A DNA stretch of 64,000 nucleotides, taken from assembly GCA_016703945.1 (NCBI GenBank), contig JADJBC010000005.1:186001-250000 (forward strand), given 5' to 3'. The DNA is from Candidatus Aalborgicola danicus (GTDB lineage: Bacteria; Pseudomonadota; Gammaproteobacteria; Burkholderiales; Burkholderiaceae_C). Under the pieces are notes generated by a model. That model saw only the letters and a list, made by a program, of their open reading frames with translations, was not told the DNA's origin and searched no databases. Below are positions 43,813 through 52,516 of the stretch, piece by piece. How positions within the stretch are numbered: position 1 is the first letter of the stretch; every line of letters begins with the position of its first letter. A program made the position numbers and the translations under genes.

Positions 43813-43850
43813 GGTCGGGGTGTATTGGGGTTGAAGAACCGCTATTCAAT

Positions 43851-43888
43851 TAGGAGCTAATTAGGTATATTCTACGAGGGCTGGAGGT
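43851..43888 (+). repeat. Dispersed repeat, copy 6
   Basis: GGAGCTAATTAGGTATATTC followed by TACGAGGGCTGGAGGTC. It lies in the 108-base gap between yjdM and the IS66 remnant. Confidence 0.65.
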
Positions 43889-43920
43889 CTAAAACATGCA
43901 GAGGAAAGTAACTACTCAGC

Positions 43921-44346
43921 TCACGCAGCGAAGCAAGGCTGAATAGTCTGGCGGTTAAACACGCTGACCAAGCAGGCAAACAGATTGGCCTTTTGCTTGT
44001 GCATGGTTGCCAAGTACGAGCGAATCGTAAAGAACGTATCGGCGCCATGCGTGGTTCTGAAGCAGCCCGATATCTTCTGCTTCACCTTGGCCATGCGCAG
44101 CGCCTGCTCGGCCAGGTTGTTGGTGAACGGCACCCCGTCCTCTCGCATGAAACGCCACACATCCTGGCGATGATCACGCAAGCGCTTGAGTAAATTGGCC
44201 GCCTTGGATTGCTTGAGCCTGCCTCTGGTGCCCAGGCCCGCATCCTGTGAAGTTCCTGTGCGTTGGTTCAGCGGGTTGTATTCTTCACCGCGCTCCAGCA
44301 GCCGGCTCCACTGGACCTCAAACCAGGCTTGGCGCTGTTCAGTCAA
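43921..44346 (-). pseudogene. IS66-family transposase, C-terminal remnant
   Basis: About 140 residues matching the end of an IS66 transposase: RWSRLLERGEEYNPLNQRTG-like start, then NLLKRLRDHRQDVWRFMRED, FTNNLAEQALRMAKVKQKIS and FTIRSYLATMHKQKANLF. The complete protein should be roughly 450-500 residues, and neither the N-terminal domains nor the two accessory ORFs of IS66 are present. The frame stays open to about 44433 but that part is not recognisable. No terminal inverted repeats were identified. It abuts the end of the dehydrogenase gene. Confidence 0.85.
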
Positions 44347-44433
44347 TGGGCCGCCTGTCAGATCGACCTTTTTGAGCGGTCTGCCCCCGCACCCCGGCTT
44401 GCGTGCAGCCTCCTGTCGGCCACAACTGCCCCC

Positions 44434-45282
44434 TCAATACTGGTAAACCCCCCGCCCGGTCTTGCGACCCAGGCGTCCAGCCGCCACCATTTCGCGCAGC
44501 AGCGGGCAGGGGCGGTACTTGCTGTCGCCAAACTCGGCCAGATAGACCTCCATCACGGCCAGGCACACGTCCAGGCCCACCATGTCGGCCAGGGCCAGCG
44601 GGCCGATGGGTTGGTTGCAGCCCAGCTTCATGCCTGCGTCAATGTCTTCGGCGGTGGCCAGGCCTTCTGACAGCACAAAAAACGCCTCGTTGATCATGGG
44701 CACCAGGATGCGGTTGACGACAAAACCAGGCGCATTCTTCACGGTGATGGGGGTCTTGCCCAGGGCTTTGGCCATGGTTTGCACGGCTTCATGGGTGGCA
44801 TCACTGGTTTGCAGGCCACGGATGATCTCCACCAGCGCCATCATGGCCACCGGGTTGAAAAAATGCATGCCGATGAAACGCTCGGGGCGGCTGGTGACGG
44901 CGGCCAGTTTGGTGATGGAGATGCTTGAGGTGTTGGAGGCAATGATGACGTCGGCCGGAACAATGGCGTCGATCTGCTTGAGGATTTTGACCTTGAGGTC
45001 GTGGTTCTCGGTGGCCGCCTCGATCACCAGCTGCGAGGCCTTCAGGTCGTCATAACTGGTGCTGCCTTTGATCCGTGCCAGCGCGGCGTCGCGGTCGGCT
45101 GCGCTGATCTTTTCCTTTTTGATCAGGCGCTCAAGGCTGCTGGCCACGGTCGCGATACCCTTGGCCACAGCCGCCTCTGAAATGTCGACCATGACGACGT
45201 GAATGCCCGATGTCGCACAGACTTGTGCAATGCCGTTGCCCATGGTGCCTGCGCCGATGATGCCGACTGTGGTGATGCTCAT
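44434..45282 (-). CDS. 3-hydroxybutyryl-CoA dehydrogenase family
   Basis: A 282-residue enzyme of the Hbd/PaaH type. The NAD-binding motif VGIIGAGTMGNGIAQVCATS opens the protein; ATENHDLKVKILKQID and ASNTSSISITKLAA follow, with MHFFNPVAMMALVEIIRG containing the catalytic His and PGFVVNRILVPMINEA in the C-terminal domain. It oxidises 3-hydroxyacyl-CoA to 3-ketoacyl-CoA in fatty-acid or butanoate metabolism. It is a single gene; the precise chain-length preference is unknown. Confidence 0.93.
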   Translation of the reverse strand: MSITTVGIIGAGTMGNGIAQVCATSGIHVVMVDISEAAVAKGIATVASSLERLIKKEKISAADRDAALARIKGSTSYDDLKASQLVIEAATENHDLKVKILKQIDAIVPADVIIASNTSSISITKLAAVTSRPERFIGMHFFNPVAMMALVEIIRGLQTSDATHEAVQTMAKALGKTPITVKNAPGFVVNRILVPMINEAFFVLSEGLATAEDIDAGMKLGCNQPIGPLALADMVGLDVCLAVMEVYLAEFGDSKYRPCPLLREMVAAGRLGRKTGRGVYQY

Positions 45283-45391
45283 GATGTCAAAACTCCGTTG
45301 AATGGTGAAAAGGGATGGGACTATCGTACTGGTGCCGGCGCACCCCGGGTCTGTTGCAGATCAATGGTCGGCTGACTCCGGCCAAACGGTG

Positions 45392-46237
45392 CTACTGGCC
45401 CTTGCTGCCGGCTTTTCTGGTGGCCAAGGGTGGTGGCAGGTCTTTGGCCAGCAGTTCGCGGGCCTGCACCACCAGCTTGTTGTGGGCGTCCAGAAAGGCG
45501 GCGGCAATCACTTTGCCTTCGTTGGTATTGCTCCAGCCCATGCCACCGCCACCTCCCATGCCGCCAAATGCCAGGCCACCCAGGCCCAGATCGGTGGTAC
45601 GGGCGGACCCGGTGGCCGCCGACACCTGTTCGGTGGTCTCGTTGTCAGTCAACAAAAGTGCCACCTGCGCTTCCTTGAACTTGATCTGTTCCACCACACC
45701 AATCAGCGCGCCCAAATCACGCACCACGGGGATGTGGGCCAACACGCCGCCCAGGGTGCGGCCGGCATCCTGTTCGCTAAAAGTCAGGTTGGGCGTGAGG
45801 GTGTATTGCGCCTCATAACCCTTGCCTTTTTCGACCGTGTTGCCCTGTTTGCGCAAAACGCCGCTTTCCTTCAACTGCTGTTCCTGGATGGTTCCGCGCA
45901 ATCCGGCCGCGCGGTCCACCACCCGGAAACATCCGCTTTGTTGTGCCAACAGGCGCACCAGAGGTACCGGTGAGCTGGGCAGGTTGTAGCTGCCACCCAT
46001 GGTGTAGCCATTGGGGTTTTCTGCCAACGCCAAGGTTGCGATGGGGGTATCACATTTAACCAGCGACTTGCTCTCACCCTGGGCACCGGCCGGGCCAGCG
46101 GAGCCCGTAACCTCAGAGCTGCCACCCCCCAACTCCGTGCCCTTCTTGCCGCAGCCTGGCAGCATGGCCACCGCCAACACCACCAGCAGGCTGGTGATCC
46201 AAACGCGCGACGAAAAAGCGAGAATAACCGGCTGCAT
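45392..46237 (-). CDS. CsgG/HfaB-like outer-membrane lipoprotein
   Basis: A 281-residue lipoprotein. The signal sequence ends in the lipobox-like AMLPGCGKKG. The mature part shows VRLLAQQSGCFRVVDRAAG, YTLTPNLTFSEQDAG, KFKEAQVALLLTDNET and WSNTNEGKVIAAAFLDAHNK, resembling the CsgG/HfaB family of secretion-pore or adhesion-anchor lipoproteins. Partner curli or holdfast genes are not in the window, so its cargo is unknown. Glycine-rich stretch near residue 230 (GGMGGGGGMGW) is unusual. Confidence 0.7.
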   Translation of the reverse strand: MQPVILAFSSRVWITSLLVVLAVAMLPGCGKKGTELGGGSSEVTGSAGPAGAQGESKSLVKCDTPIATLALAENPNGYTMGGSYNLPSSPVPLVRLLAQQSGCFRVVDRAAGLRGTIQEQQLKESGVLRKQGNTVEKGKGYEAQYTLTPNLTFSEQDAGRTLGGVLAHIPVVRDLGALIGVVEQIKFKEAQVALLLTDNETTEQVSAATGSARTTDLGLGGLAFGGMGGGGGMGWSNTNEGKVIAAAFLDAHNKLVVQARELLAKDLPPPLATRKAGSKGQ

Positions 46238-46299
46238 GTGGAGGCTCCTTGCAAATGCGGCCGAATGGTAACCCACTGGCTTGCGCGACCACCCCGGGC

Positions 46300-47730
46300 T
46301 CAGGCCCGCGGCAATAACAGCGTGAAACAGGTCAAACCGTCCGCCGAAGTGGCCGTGATGCGGCCTTGGTGGGCCAGCACAATGGCCTGGGTGATGGCCA
46401 GGCCGAGCCCGGTCCCTTCGCCGGTCGCGTTTTGGCGCGAGGGGTCAGCGCGGTAGAAACGTTCAAACAGATGCACCAGGTGTTCGGGGGCAATGCTGTC
46501 ACCCGGGTTGACAACCGCCACTTGGACGAACTCTCCTTGGGTAGTCAGCCGCACCTGTACACAGCCGCCGGGTGGGGTGTAGCGCAAGGCGTTGGAGAGC
46601 AGGTTGCTCAAGGCGCGGCGCAGCATCAACCGGTCACCCCGGGTGTTGGCCTGCCCGGTGCATTGCAGTTGGATACCGCGCTCGTCAGCCAGCGCCTCGT
46701 AAAACTCGAACAGATCACCCACTTCACGGGCCAAATCGACCGGTTCCGGCTGAACCAGGGCTCGTGTTGCCGCGTGTGCGTTGTCGGCCTTGGCCAGAAA
46801 CAACATGTCGGAGATCATGCGGGCCAGCCGTTCAAACTCCTCGGCGTTGGACTCCAGTATCTCGCGGTAACCGGTTGCGTCGCGGTTCCGGGCCAAGGAG
46901 ACCTGTGTTTGTGTCATCAGGTTGCTCACCGGGGTGCGCAACTCGTGCGCGATGTCGGAGGAAAAGTCGGAGAGGCGGCGAAACGCTTCCTCCAGCCGCG
47001 CCAGCATTTCATTGAGGGTGTGGGCCAGGTCGGCCAGCTCCGCCGGTACCGCATCGGTGGGCAAGCGCTGGTCCAGGCTTTGTGCGGTCACCCGTTCGGC
47101 GCGGGACCGCATGGCCCGCAGGGGTGCCAGCCCACGCTTCGCGGCAAACCAGCCCAGTAGTCCTGCCGCGACCGCAGCACACGCCACAAACAGCCACAGC
47201 GTGCCCATCAGGGTATCCATAAAAACCTGGTGATGCCCGATGTCGATCGCCACGCGTACTTCCAGCGGTGCGGCGTCCGGGATGGCGCTTGCCACACGCG
47301 TGGCCAGACCACGAAAGTTGCGCTCACCAATGCTCCATCGTTGCAGGGGAGGCGCCGGGTCTGTCAACTGGACGGTCTGGCCGAACGGTTCGGTGAAGAC
47401 CGGGAGCGCCGGCGATGCCAGCACCTGGCCCTGGGGACCGACCAGGTGCATCAACAAACCGTGGTGGCCGTGTGCCGGATCGCTCAGGATCGCCGGCAGT
47501 TGCTGCAATTCGGCAACTGTGGTGACCCGGGCGATGGCATGGTGGGCCTGTATCAGCCCGGCGCGCAGCGTGTCGCGGTCCAGGTCTTCAAAGTGGCGCT
47601 CGATGGACACGTTGATCAGAAACCCCAAGGCCAGCAACACCGCGCTGGCTCCGGCTGCGAACAACATCGTCAAACGCGCAGTGAGTGAGATGGTGTGTCG
47701 GAGAAAGCGGGGAAATCCAGACCAGGCCAT
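46300..47730 (-). CDS. Sensor histidine kinase, CusS/heavy-metal type
   Basis: A 476-residue inner-membrane kinase. Two transmembrane segments (TMLFAAGASAVLLALGFLI and LWLFVACAAVAAGLLGWFA) flank a periplasmic sensor of about 140 residues. A HAMP domain leads to the H box DFSSDIAHELRTPVSNLM, then the N box LRRALSNLLSNALRYTPPGG and the G boxes TGLGLAITQAIVLAHQG. The family reads periplasmic copper, silver or similar stress. Its likely partner regulator is at 48588, separated by an inverted gene. Start at ATG 47730 is the first giving a complete first membrane segment; longer frames are artefacts. Confidence 0.88.
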   Translation of the reverse strand: MAWSGFPRFLRHTISLTARLTMLFAAGASAVLLALGFLINVSIERHFEDLDRDTLRAGLIQAHHAIARVTTVAELQQLPAILSDPAHGHHGLLMHLVGPQGQVLASPALPVFTEPFGQTVQLTDPAPPLQRWSIGERNFRGLATRVASAIPDAAPLEVRVAIDIGHHQVFMDTLMGTLWLFVACAAVAAGLLGWFAAKRGLAPLRAMRSRAERVTAQSLDQRLPTDAVPAELADLAHTLNEMLARLEEAFRRLSDFSSDIAHELRTPVSNLMTQTQVSLARNRDATGYREILESNAEEFERLARMISDMLFLAKADNAHAATRALVQPEPVDLAREVGDLFEFYEALADERGIQLQCTGQANTRGDRLMLRRALSNLLSNALRYTPPGGCVQVRLTTQGEFVQVAVVNPGDSIAPEHLVHLFERFYRADPSRQNATGEGTGLGLAITQAIVLAHQGRITATSADGLTCFTLLLPRA

Positions 47731-47828
47731 CCAGCATTGTGCCCACAAACGACAGCTGACCTCTGACCCGACATGGCCTTTTGTTGTGGGTGCGGTATGG
47801 TACGGTTGTGTGAGATGTGGAGGTGACG

Positions 47829-48584
47829 ATGGACCGACGGGTGGTGAGTGGCGCGCGCTGGTGGTTATGTTTTTTGCTGGCTTGGTGTGCCCAGGGTTGG
47901 GCGGGTGAGCCTCTGCGTATTGGCGCGGAAGACGACTGGGCTCCGTATTCCTCGGCTGCCGATGGCAAACCGGTGGGTTTTGCCGTGGATTTGGTGCGCG
48001 CCGCGTGGGCGGCAGCAGGCGTACCGGTGGAGCTGGTGTCTTTGCCGTATGCACGGTGTATGAAACAAGTGGCCCGTGGCGTGCTGGCAGGTTGTTTCGA
48101 TACTTTGCGCGACGTCAAGACAGAACCGCTGTACCGTTGGCACCGACAACCCCTGTTCAAGGCCCGGATCGGGATCTATGGTCGCACATCGTCAGAACGT
48201 GGTACACCACCAGTGTCCTTTGAGAGTCTGCGCGGCAAGCGCATTGGTACTACCCACGGCTACGACTACGGTATGGCCTTTGACGCTGACAAAAGCATGC
48301 TGCGCGATGTGGCTCCGTCTGATCTGTCGTCGCTGCGCAAACTGGTCGCCGGACGTGTGGACTATGCGCTGGTGTACGACCGGGTTGCCAACCAGATCGC
48401 CAAAAACCACACGACACTGGGTAAAGGCTTTGAGCTGCAAGGCATCCTGGTAGAGCCCCATATTTACATATCTTTCGCCCGCAACTATCCGGGAATCGAA
48501 CGTATCGTGTCCCAGTTTGACGAGGGGTTGGCCATCATCCGCCGGTCTGGCGAATATGCGCGTATTGAGGCCCGCTGGCGTTAG
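47829..48584 (+). CDS. Periplasmic solute-binding protein, SBP_bac_3 type
   Basis: A 251-residue exported protein. The signal peptide (WWLCFLLAWCAQGWAG) is followed by EPLRIGAEDDWAPYSSAADG, PVGFAVDLVRAAW and SLPYARCMKQVARGVLAGCF, typical of family-3 amino-acid-type binding proteins, and GKRIGTTHGYDYG marks the second lobe. No ABC permease or ATPase is adjacent. GGAGGTGAC precedes ATG 47829. It lies between, and opposite to, the sensor kinase and response regulator genes; its stop is three bases from the regulator's stop. Confidence 0.85.
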   Translation: MDRRVVSGARWWLCFLLAWCAQGWAGEPLRIGAEDDWAPYSSAADGKPVGFAVDLVRAAWAAAGVPVELVSLPYARCMKQVARGVLAGCFDTLRDVKTEPLYRWHRQPLFKARIGIYGRTSSERGTPPVSFESLRGKRIGTTHGYDYGMAFDADKSMLRDVAPSDLSSLRKLVAGRVDYALVYDRVANQIAKNHTTLGKGFELQGILVEPHIYISFARNYPGIERIVSQFDEGLAIIRRSGEYARIEARWR

Positions 48585-48587
48585 CGC

Positions 48588-49274
48588 TCAAACGCTGGCT
48601 TCTGGTGCTTCCAGCACATAACCCATGCCACGTGCGGTACGAATCAGGCGCGGTTCAAACGGGTCGTCGACCTTGGCGCGCAGGCGGCGTATGGCGACGT
48701 CGATGACGTTGGTGTCGCTGTCAAAGTTCATGTCCCAGACCTGCGACGCAATCATGGAGCGCGGCAGTATTTCACCCTGGCGGCGCAGCAGCAGCTCCAG
48801 CAGGGCATATTCTTTGGCGGTGAGGTCAATGCGCTGGCCGCCCCGTGTAACGCGACGGCGCAGCACGTCCAGTTCCAGGTCAGCCGCACGCAACACGGAG
48901 GCCTCGATACTGGCCTTGCCTCGGCGCAGCAGGGTGCGCACCCGGGCCAGCAGCTCGGAGAAAGCAAACGGTTTGACCAGGTAGTCGTCGGCACCCAGCT
49001 CCAGGCCTTTGACGCGGTCTTCGATCTGGTCTTTGGCGGTCAGAAACAGCACCGGCATGTCGCGCCCGCCCCGGCGCAGTCGCTCCAGCACCTGCCAGCC
49101 GTTCAGGCCGGGCAGCATCACATCCAGCACCACCAGATCAAAATCACCGGTCAGCGCCAGGTGCAGGCCGTCGACCCCGTTGCTGGCCAGATCGCAAACA
49201 AAGCCGGACTCGGCCAGCCCCAGGCGCAGGTAATCCCCGGTTTTGTGTTCGTCTTCAACGATCAGGATTTTCAT
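48588..49274 (-). CDS. OmpR-family response regulator, CusR/heavy-metal type
   Basis: A 228-residue regulator. The receiver has ILIVEDEHKTGDYLRLGLAE, the phospho-accepting Asp in FDLVVLDVMLPGLNGWQVLE and the Lys of VLFLTAKDQ. The winged-helix output domain shows LTAKEYALLELLLRRQGEIL and FDSDTNVIDVAIRRLRAKVD. This is the CusR/CopR/IrlR-type layout. ATG 49274 is the true start; it overlaps the end of the hydrolase gene. The cognate kinase is presumed to be at 46300, although the two are not contiguous. Confidence 0.93.
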   Translation of the reverse strand: MKILIVEDEHKTGDYLRLGLAESGFVCDLASNGVDGLHLALTGDFDLVVLDVMLPGLNGWQVLERLRRGGRDMPVLFLTAKDQIEDRVKGLELGADDYLVKPFAFSELLARVRTLLRRGKASIEASVLRAADLELDVLRRRVTRGGQRIDLTAKEYALLELLLRRQGEILPRSMIASQVWDMNFDSDTNVIDVAIRRLRAKVDDPFEPRLIRTARGMGYVLEAPEASV

Positions 49275-50028
49275 GAGCGGAAAGTTCGGTGGGGTGGGTC
49301 TGGCGCCGCGCCACATCAATCAGTATGTTCGACAGCGCCTCGGGTTCGCTGACCATGGGGTCGTGGCCGGTGGCCAGTTCCCGCACCTCCCAACTCGGCT
49401 CGGTGCGCACGCGCTGGCGCATCACCGCAATGGTGGGCAGCGCGGGAGAGGTGCAGTCGATAAAGGTGCGCGGCAGGCTGGCCACGCGCGCCGCATCAAA
49501 GTCCAACCGGTCCTGGTAGACCCCCAACGGCTGTGGTGTCTGGCGGCGGTTGACCCAGTCGCGGTCGGCACCAGAGAGGCCAAACACGCTGGCATCCGGT
49601 GGCCCGAAGCTGATGCCGCCACTGGCCTGGGCTGCGGTCAGGCGCTGGGCCACGGTTTCCGGCGCGTGCATGCTGCTCCAGCTCTCGCCGGGGTGGGGTG
49701 TGACCGCATCCACATACACCAAGGCGGCGACCCGGCCCGGCTGGCTCTGCTGCAACTGGTCGGCCACACCGGTGATGACGATGCCACCGTAGCTGTGGCC
49801 CACCAGCACCACGCGCTCCAGCTCAAAGGCGGTGATCAGACCCAGCACGTCCTGCACATGGGTGGCCAGGCGGATGCCCGGCGCCATCAGGTGGGCGCGG
49901 TCCGCCACGCCGGTCAGCGTGACCGCATGCACGGCGACACCGGCCTGCTGCAGGCGTGGCACCACGCGCTGCCAGCACCAGGCGCCATGCCAAGCGCCAT
50001 GGACCAATACGACGGTGGGCGTGATCAT
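49255..50028 (-). CDS. Alpha/beta hydrolase
   Basis: A 257-residue hydrolase with the oxyanion motif VVLVHGAWHGAWCWQRVVP, the nucleophile elbow LVGHSYGGIVI and the catalytic His in ELATGHDPMVSEP. These resemble pyrethroid-hydrolase/methylketone-synthase-like esterases. The substrate is unknown. It overlaps the response regulator start by 20 bases and may share its transcript. Confidence 0.85.
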   Translation of the reverse strand: MITPTVVLVHGAWHGAWCWQRVVPRLQQAGVAVHAVTLTGVADRAHLMAPGIRLATHVQDVLGLITAFELERVVLVGHSYGGIVITGVADQLQQSQPGRVAALVYVDAVTPHPGESWSSMHAPETVAQRLTAAQASGGISFGPPDASVFGLSGADRDWVNRRQTPQPLGVYQDRLDFDAARVASLPRTFIDCTSPALPTIAVMRQRVRTEPSWEVRELATGHDPMVSEPEALSNILIDVARRQTHPTELSAHENPDR

Positions 50029-50044
50029 GGTGTTGTCCTTTCTG

Positions 50045-50962
50045 TCATGGGCGCTGCACGCGCCGGATCAGGCCTTCCTGCGTGACGCAGGCTACCAGTT
50101 GACCATCGCGGCTGAAGATGTTGCCGTGGTTCAGGCCGCGTGCATGGCCGGCCGACGGGCTCTCGCAGGCGTAGAGCAGCCAGTCGTCAATGCGAAAGTC
50201 GCGGTAGAACCACATGGCATGGTCCAGGCTGGCCGTGACCATGTCGGGCTGGTAGTAGGTGGCGGCGTGGGGCCGCAGGCTGGTGCCGAGCAGGCTGAAG
50301 TCGGACGCGTAGGCCAGCAGGCAGCGGTGCAATGCCGCATCACCTTCGACCGCCCCATCGGCACGGAACCAGATGGACTGGCGCGGCGCCTTCTTCTCGG
50401 GCTGGTAGTGGTCCACCGGGTCGATCGGGCGGATTTCAATGGCCAGATCCGGTGCCACATGGGGTGCCGACTGAGACGGAATCAGCTCCGGCACCGGGCG
50501 GCTGCTGCGCGCCGCACTGGGCAGCGACTCGGGGGGCGGCACGTCGGGCATGGTGACCTGGTGCTCAAAACCCGCTTCGTCGGCCTGGAAGGACGACGAC
50601 AGAATCAGGATGGCCTTGTCCGCCTGCGAGGCCACGACCCGGCGCACACTGAAGCTGTTGCCATCGCGGATGCGCTCCACCTGGTAGTCGATGGGTGCCA
50701 GCGGGTCGCCGCCGCGGATGAAATAGGCGTGCAGGGAGTGGGCGCTGCGGTGCGCACAGGTATTGCCCGCCGCCACCAGGGCCTGGCCCAGGATGTGCCC
50801 GCCAAACAGCTTGCGATAACCCAGGTCCAGGCTTTGCCCGCGAAAGTGATCGGTCGTCACGGTTTCGAGCTGGAACAAGCCCAGCAACTGTTCCAGCGCG
50901 CTGGGCGTATTAATATGGGCGTCTGTTTGAACGCCTTCGGTATTCTGATTGTGCATCGCCAT
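50045..50962 (-). CDS. tesB: Acyl-CoA thioesterase II
   Basis: A 305-residue double-hotdog thioesterase. FGGHILGQALVAAGNTCAHR and LHAYFIRGGDPLAPIDYQVE are TesB hallmarks, and the C-terminal hotdog has SLDHAMWFYRDFRIDDWLLY and GRNHGNIFSRDG-like LNHGNIFSRDGQLVA. It hydrolyses acyl-CoA to free fatty acid. Two close ATG codons (50962, 50956) may serve as start. The gene is 16 bases upstream of the hydrolase gene on the same strand. Confidence 0.93.
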   Translation of the reverse strand: MAMHNQNTEGVQTDAHINTPSALEQLLGLFQLETVTTDHFRGQSLDLGYRKLFGGHILGQALVAAGNTCAHRSAHSLHAYFIRGGDPLAPIDYQVERIRDGNSFSVRRVVASQADKAILILSSSFQADEAGFEHQVTMPDVPPPESLPSAARSSRPVPELIPSQSAPHVAPDLAIEIRPIDPVDHYQPEKKAPRQSIWFRADGAVEGDAALHRCLLAYASDFSLLGTSLRPHAATYYQPDMVTASLDHAMWFYRDFRIDDWLLYACESPSAGHARGLNHGNIFSRDGQLVACVTQEGLIRRVQRP

Positions 50963-51041
50963 CCATTTGATGATTCAGTGGGGAATTGTAGGCAGACACC
51001 CCGCAAGGCGGTGTCACAGCCAAGCCAGCCTGGAGAACCAC

Positions 51042-51269
51042 ATGCCCATTTACGAATACGCCTGCAATGACTGCCACACCAGTTTTGAAGCCCTGGTGCG
51101 CTCCGACACCGTACCCGAGTGCCCCCAATGCCACTCCACCGCACTGGAGAAACTGCTGTCCGTCTTCTCGACCACCGCCAGCGCTGCGGCACCCGCCCCC
51201 TCCATGCCCAGCCCGTGCGGTAGCTGTGGGAACCCCGGCGGGCCGGGTGCCTGCGGCATGAACCCATGA
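51042..51269 (+). CDS. FmdB-type zinc-ribbon protein
   Basis: A 75-residue protein. MPIYEYACNDCHTSFEALV and CPQCHSTALEKLLSVFS give the two CxxC zinc-ribbon halves, followed by a Pro/Ala/Gly-rich tail with CGSCGNPGG. Members are putative regulators. It overlaps the following d1-domain gene by four bases (ATGA), so the two are co-translated. Confidence 0.9.
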   Translation: MPIYEYACNDCHTSFEALVRSDTVPECPQCHSTALEKLLSVFSTTASAAAPAPSMPSPCGSCGNPGGPGACGMNP

Positions 51270-52405
51270 TCCGCGCCTTATTGGTCGGCATAGGGCTTGT
51301 CCTAGTCTGCGGTCTGGCCCCGGCCCAAAGCCCGGGTGTTGCGTTGTCCAGCTTTACCGAGGCCGATGTGCGTGCCTCGCGGGTCGTGGAACACCCGCCG
51401 GGCAGTCTGCCCGCCACACCGGCTGCAGTGTTCAAGGGTGTGGATATGCGGAGTCTTTTCATCGTTGTGGAAGCGGGTGACCACCATGTGACCGTGTTTG
51501 ATGGAGACCGGCTGGAACCTATCCACCGATTTGCCAGCCGTGGCGCGTTGGCCGGTGACCCCCAGTTCACGCCAGACGGGCGTTACGTTTTTTTTGCCTC
51601 GCCTGACGGTTGGGTGAGCAAGTTCGATCTGTGGAATCTGAGTGTGGTTGCCCAGGTGCGTAGTGGCCTGCACACGCATCAACTGGCCATTTCGGGCGAC
51701 GGCAAATTTCTGGCCGTTGCCAACGACCTGCCCAACACGCTGGTGCTGATGGATGCAGACCTCCAAGTGTTGAAAATTCACACCGTGAAAGACAAGAATG
51801 GTGCGAGCCCTTCACGCATTTCAGCGGTGGTCGACGCGCCGGCGCGCGGGAGTTTCATTGCCACCCTGAAGGACGTGGCCGAGGTCTGGGAACTGAGCTA
51901 CCAGAAGGGCGCGGAAGACATTCCGGTTGGCATGGTGCACGATTTTCAGTACAAAGAAGGGGCTTTTATTCCCGGGTTCCTGAACCCGCGGCGCACCTTC
52001 CTGGCAGAGCCCATGGGCGACTTTTTCTTTAGCACCAATTACTCCGAACTCATGGGCGTCCGCGGTGAAGCGGGCAAGGGACCGGTCGTCAATCTGGACG
52101 TGCGCAAGCGTATTACCGATTGGAGTCTGCCCGGCATGCCGCAACTGCCAGCGGGGCGCGCCTGGCACTGGCAGGGGCGACCGCTCCTGCCCCTTCCCAC
52201 GCTGGAAAAGTTGACCAGAATCGGAAGCAGCCTTGGCAAGCCTCCAGCCCATATCGCGTTCACCCATTATGAAAAATTCGCGTTGGCCAGCCTGGCAGAA
52301 CGCAAGGCCGACGGCGGTGCGTTGATCGTGTTGGATGGGGCAACTCTCAAGGTGATCAAACGCATTCCTTTGGACATGCCGGTGGGTGCTTACGCGCTGC
52401 CATAG
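51266..52405 (+). CDS. Cytochrome d1 heme-domain (NirF-like) exported protein
   Basis: A 379-residue protein with an N-terminal signal (LLVGIGLVLVCGLAPAQ). The remainder is an eight-blade-type propeller resembling the d1 domain of NirS and NirF: FASRGALAGDPQFTPDGRYV, FFASPDGWVSKFDLWNLSVV, GLHTHQLAISGDGKFLAVAN, and C-terminal GGALIVLDGATLKVIKRIPL. The c-type heme motif (CxxCH) is absent, so it is not a full nitrite reductase. No nir genes are nearby, so a role in heme d1 synthesis is not supported by context. It directly follows the FmdB-type gene. Confidence 0.78.
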   Translation: MIRALLVGIGLVLVCGLAPAQSPGVALSSFTEADVRASRVVEHPPGSLPATPAAVFKGVDMRSLFIVVEAGDHHVTVFDGDRLEPIHRFASRGALAGDPQFTPDGRYVFFASPDGWVSKFDLWNLSVVAQVRSGLHTHQLAISGDGKFLAVANDLPNTLVLMDADLQVLKIHTVKDKNGASPSRISAVVDAPARGSFIATLKDVAEVWELSYQKGAEDIPVGMVHDFQYKEGAFIPGFLNPRRTFLAEPMGDFFFSTNYSELMGVRGEAGKGPVVNLDVRKRITDWSLPGMPQLPAGRAWHWQGRPLLPLPTLEKLTRIGSSLGKPPAHIAFTHYEKFALASLAERKADGGALIVLDGATLKVIKRIPLDMPVGAYALP

Positions 52406-52516
52406 GACCCGCAGATCGGCCGTCCGTCGGCCCTGTCACCCGTGTTATTGCGGCTCCGAAACGGCCATGCTATCTTCGACTCCTTCCAGAATATTTTTGC
52501 ACCAAGGGCCTTGCGC

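Noticed and set aside
43921..44346. Active IS66 insertion sequence
   Set aside because: Only the C-terminal part of the transposase is present, with no accessory ORFs or identifiable terminal inverted repeats.
51266..52405. Nitrite reductase NirS
   Set aside because: There is no CxxCH heme c motif and no nir gene context; only the d1-like propeller is present.
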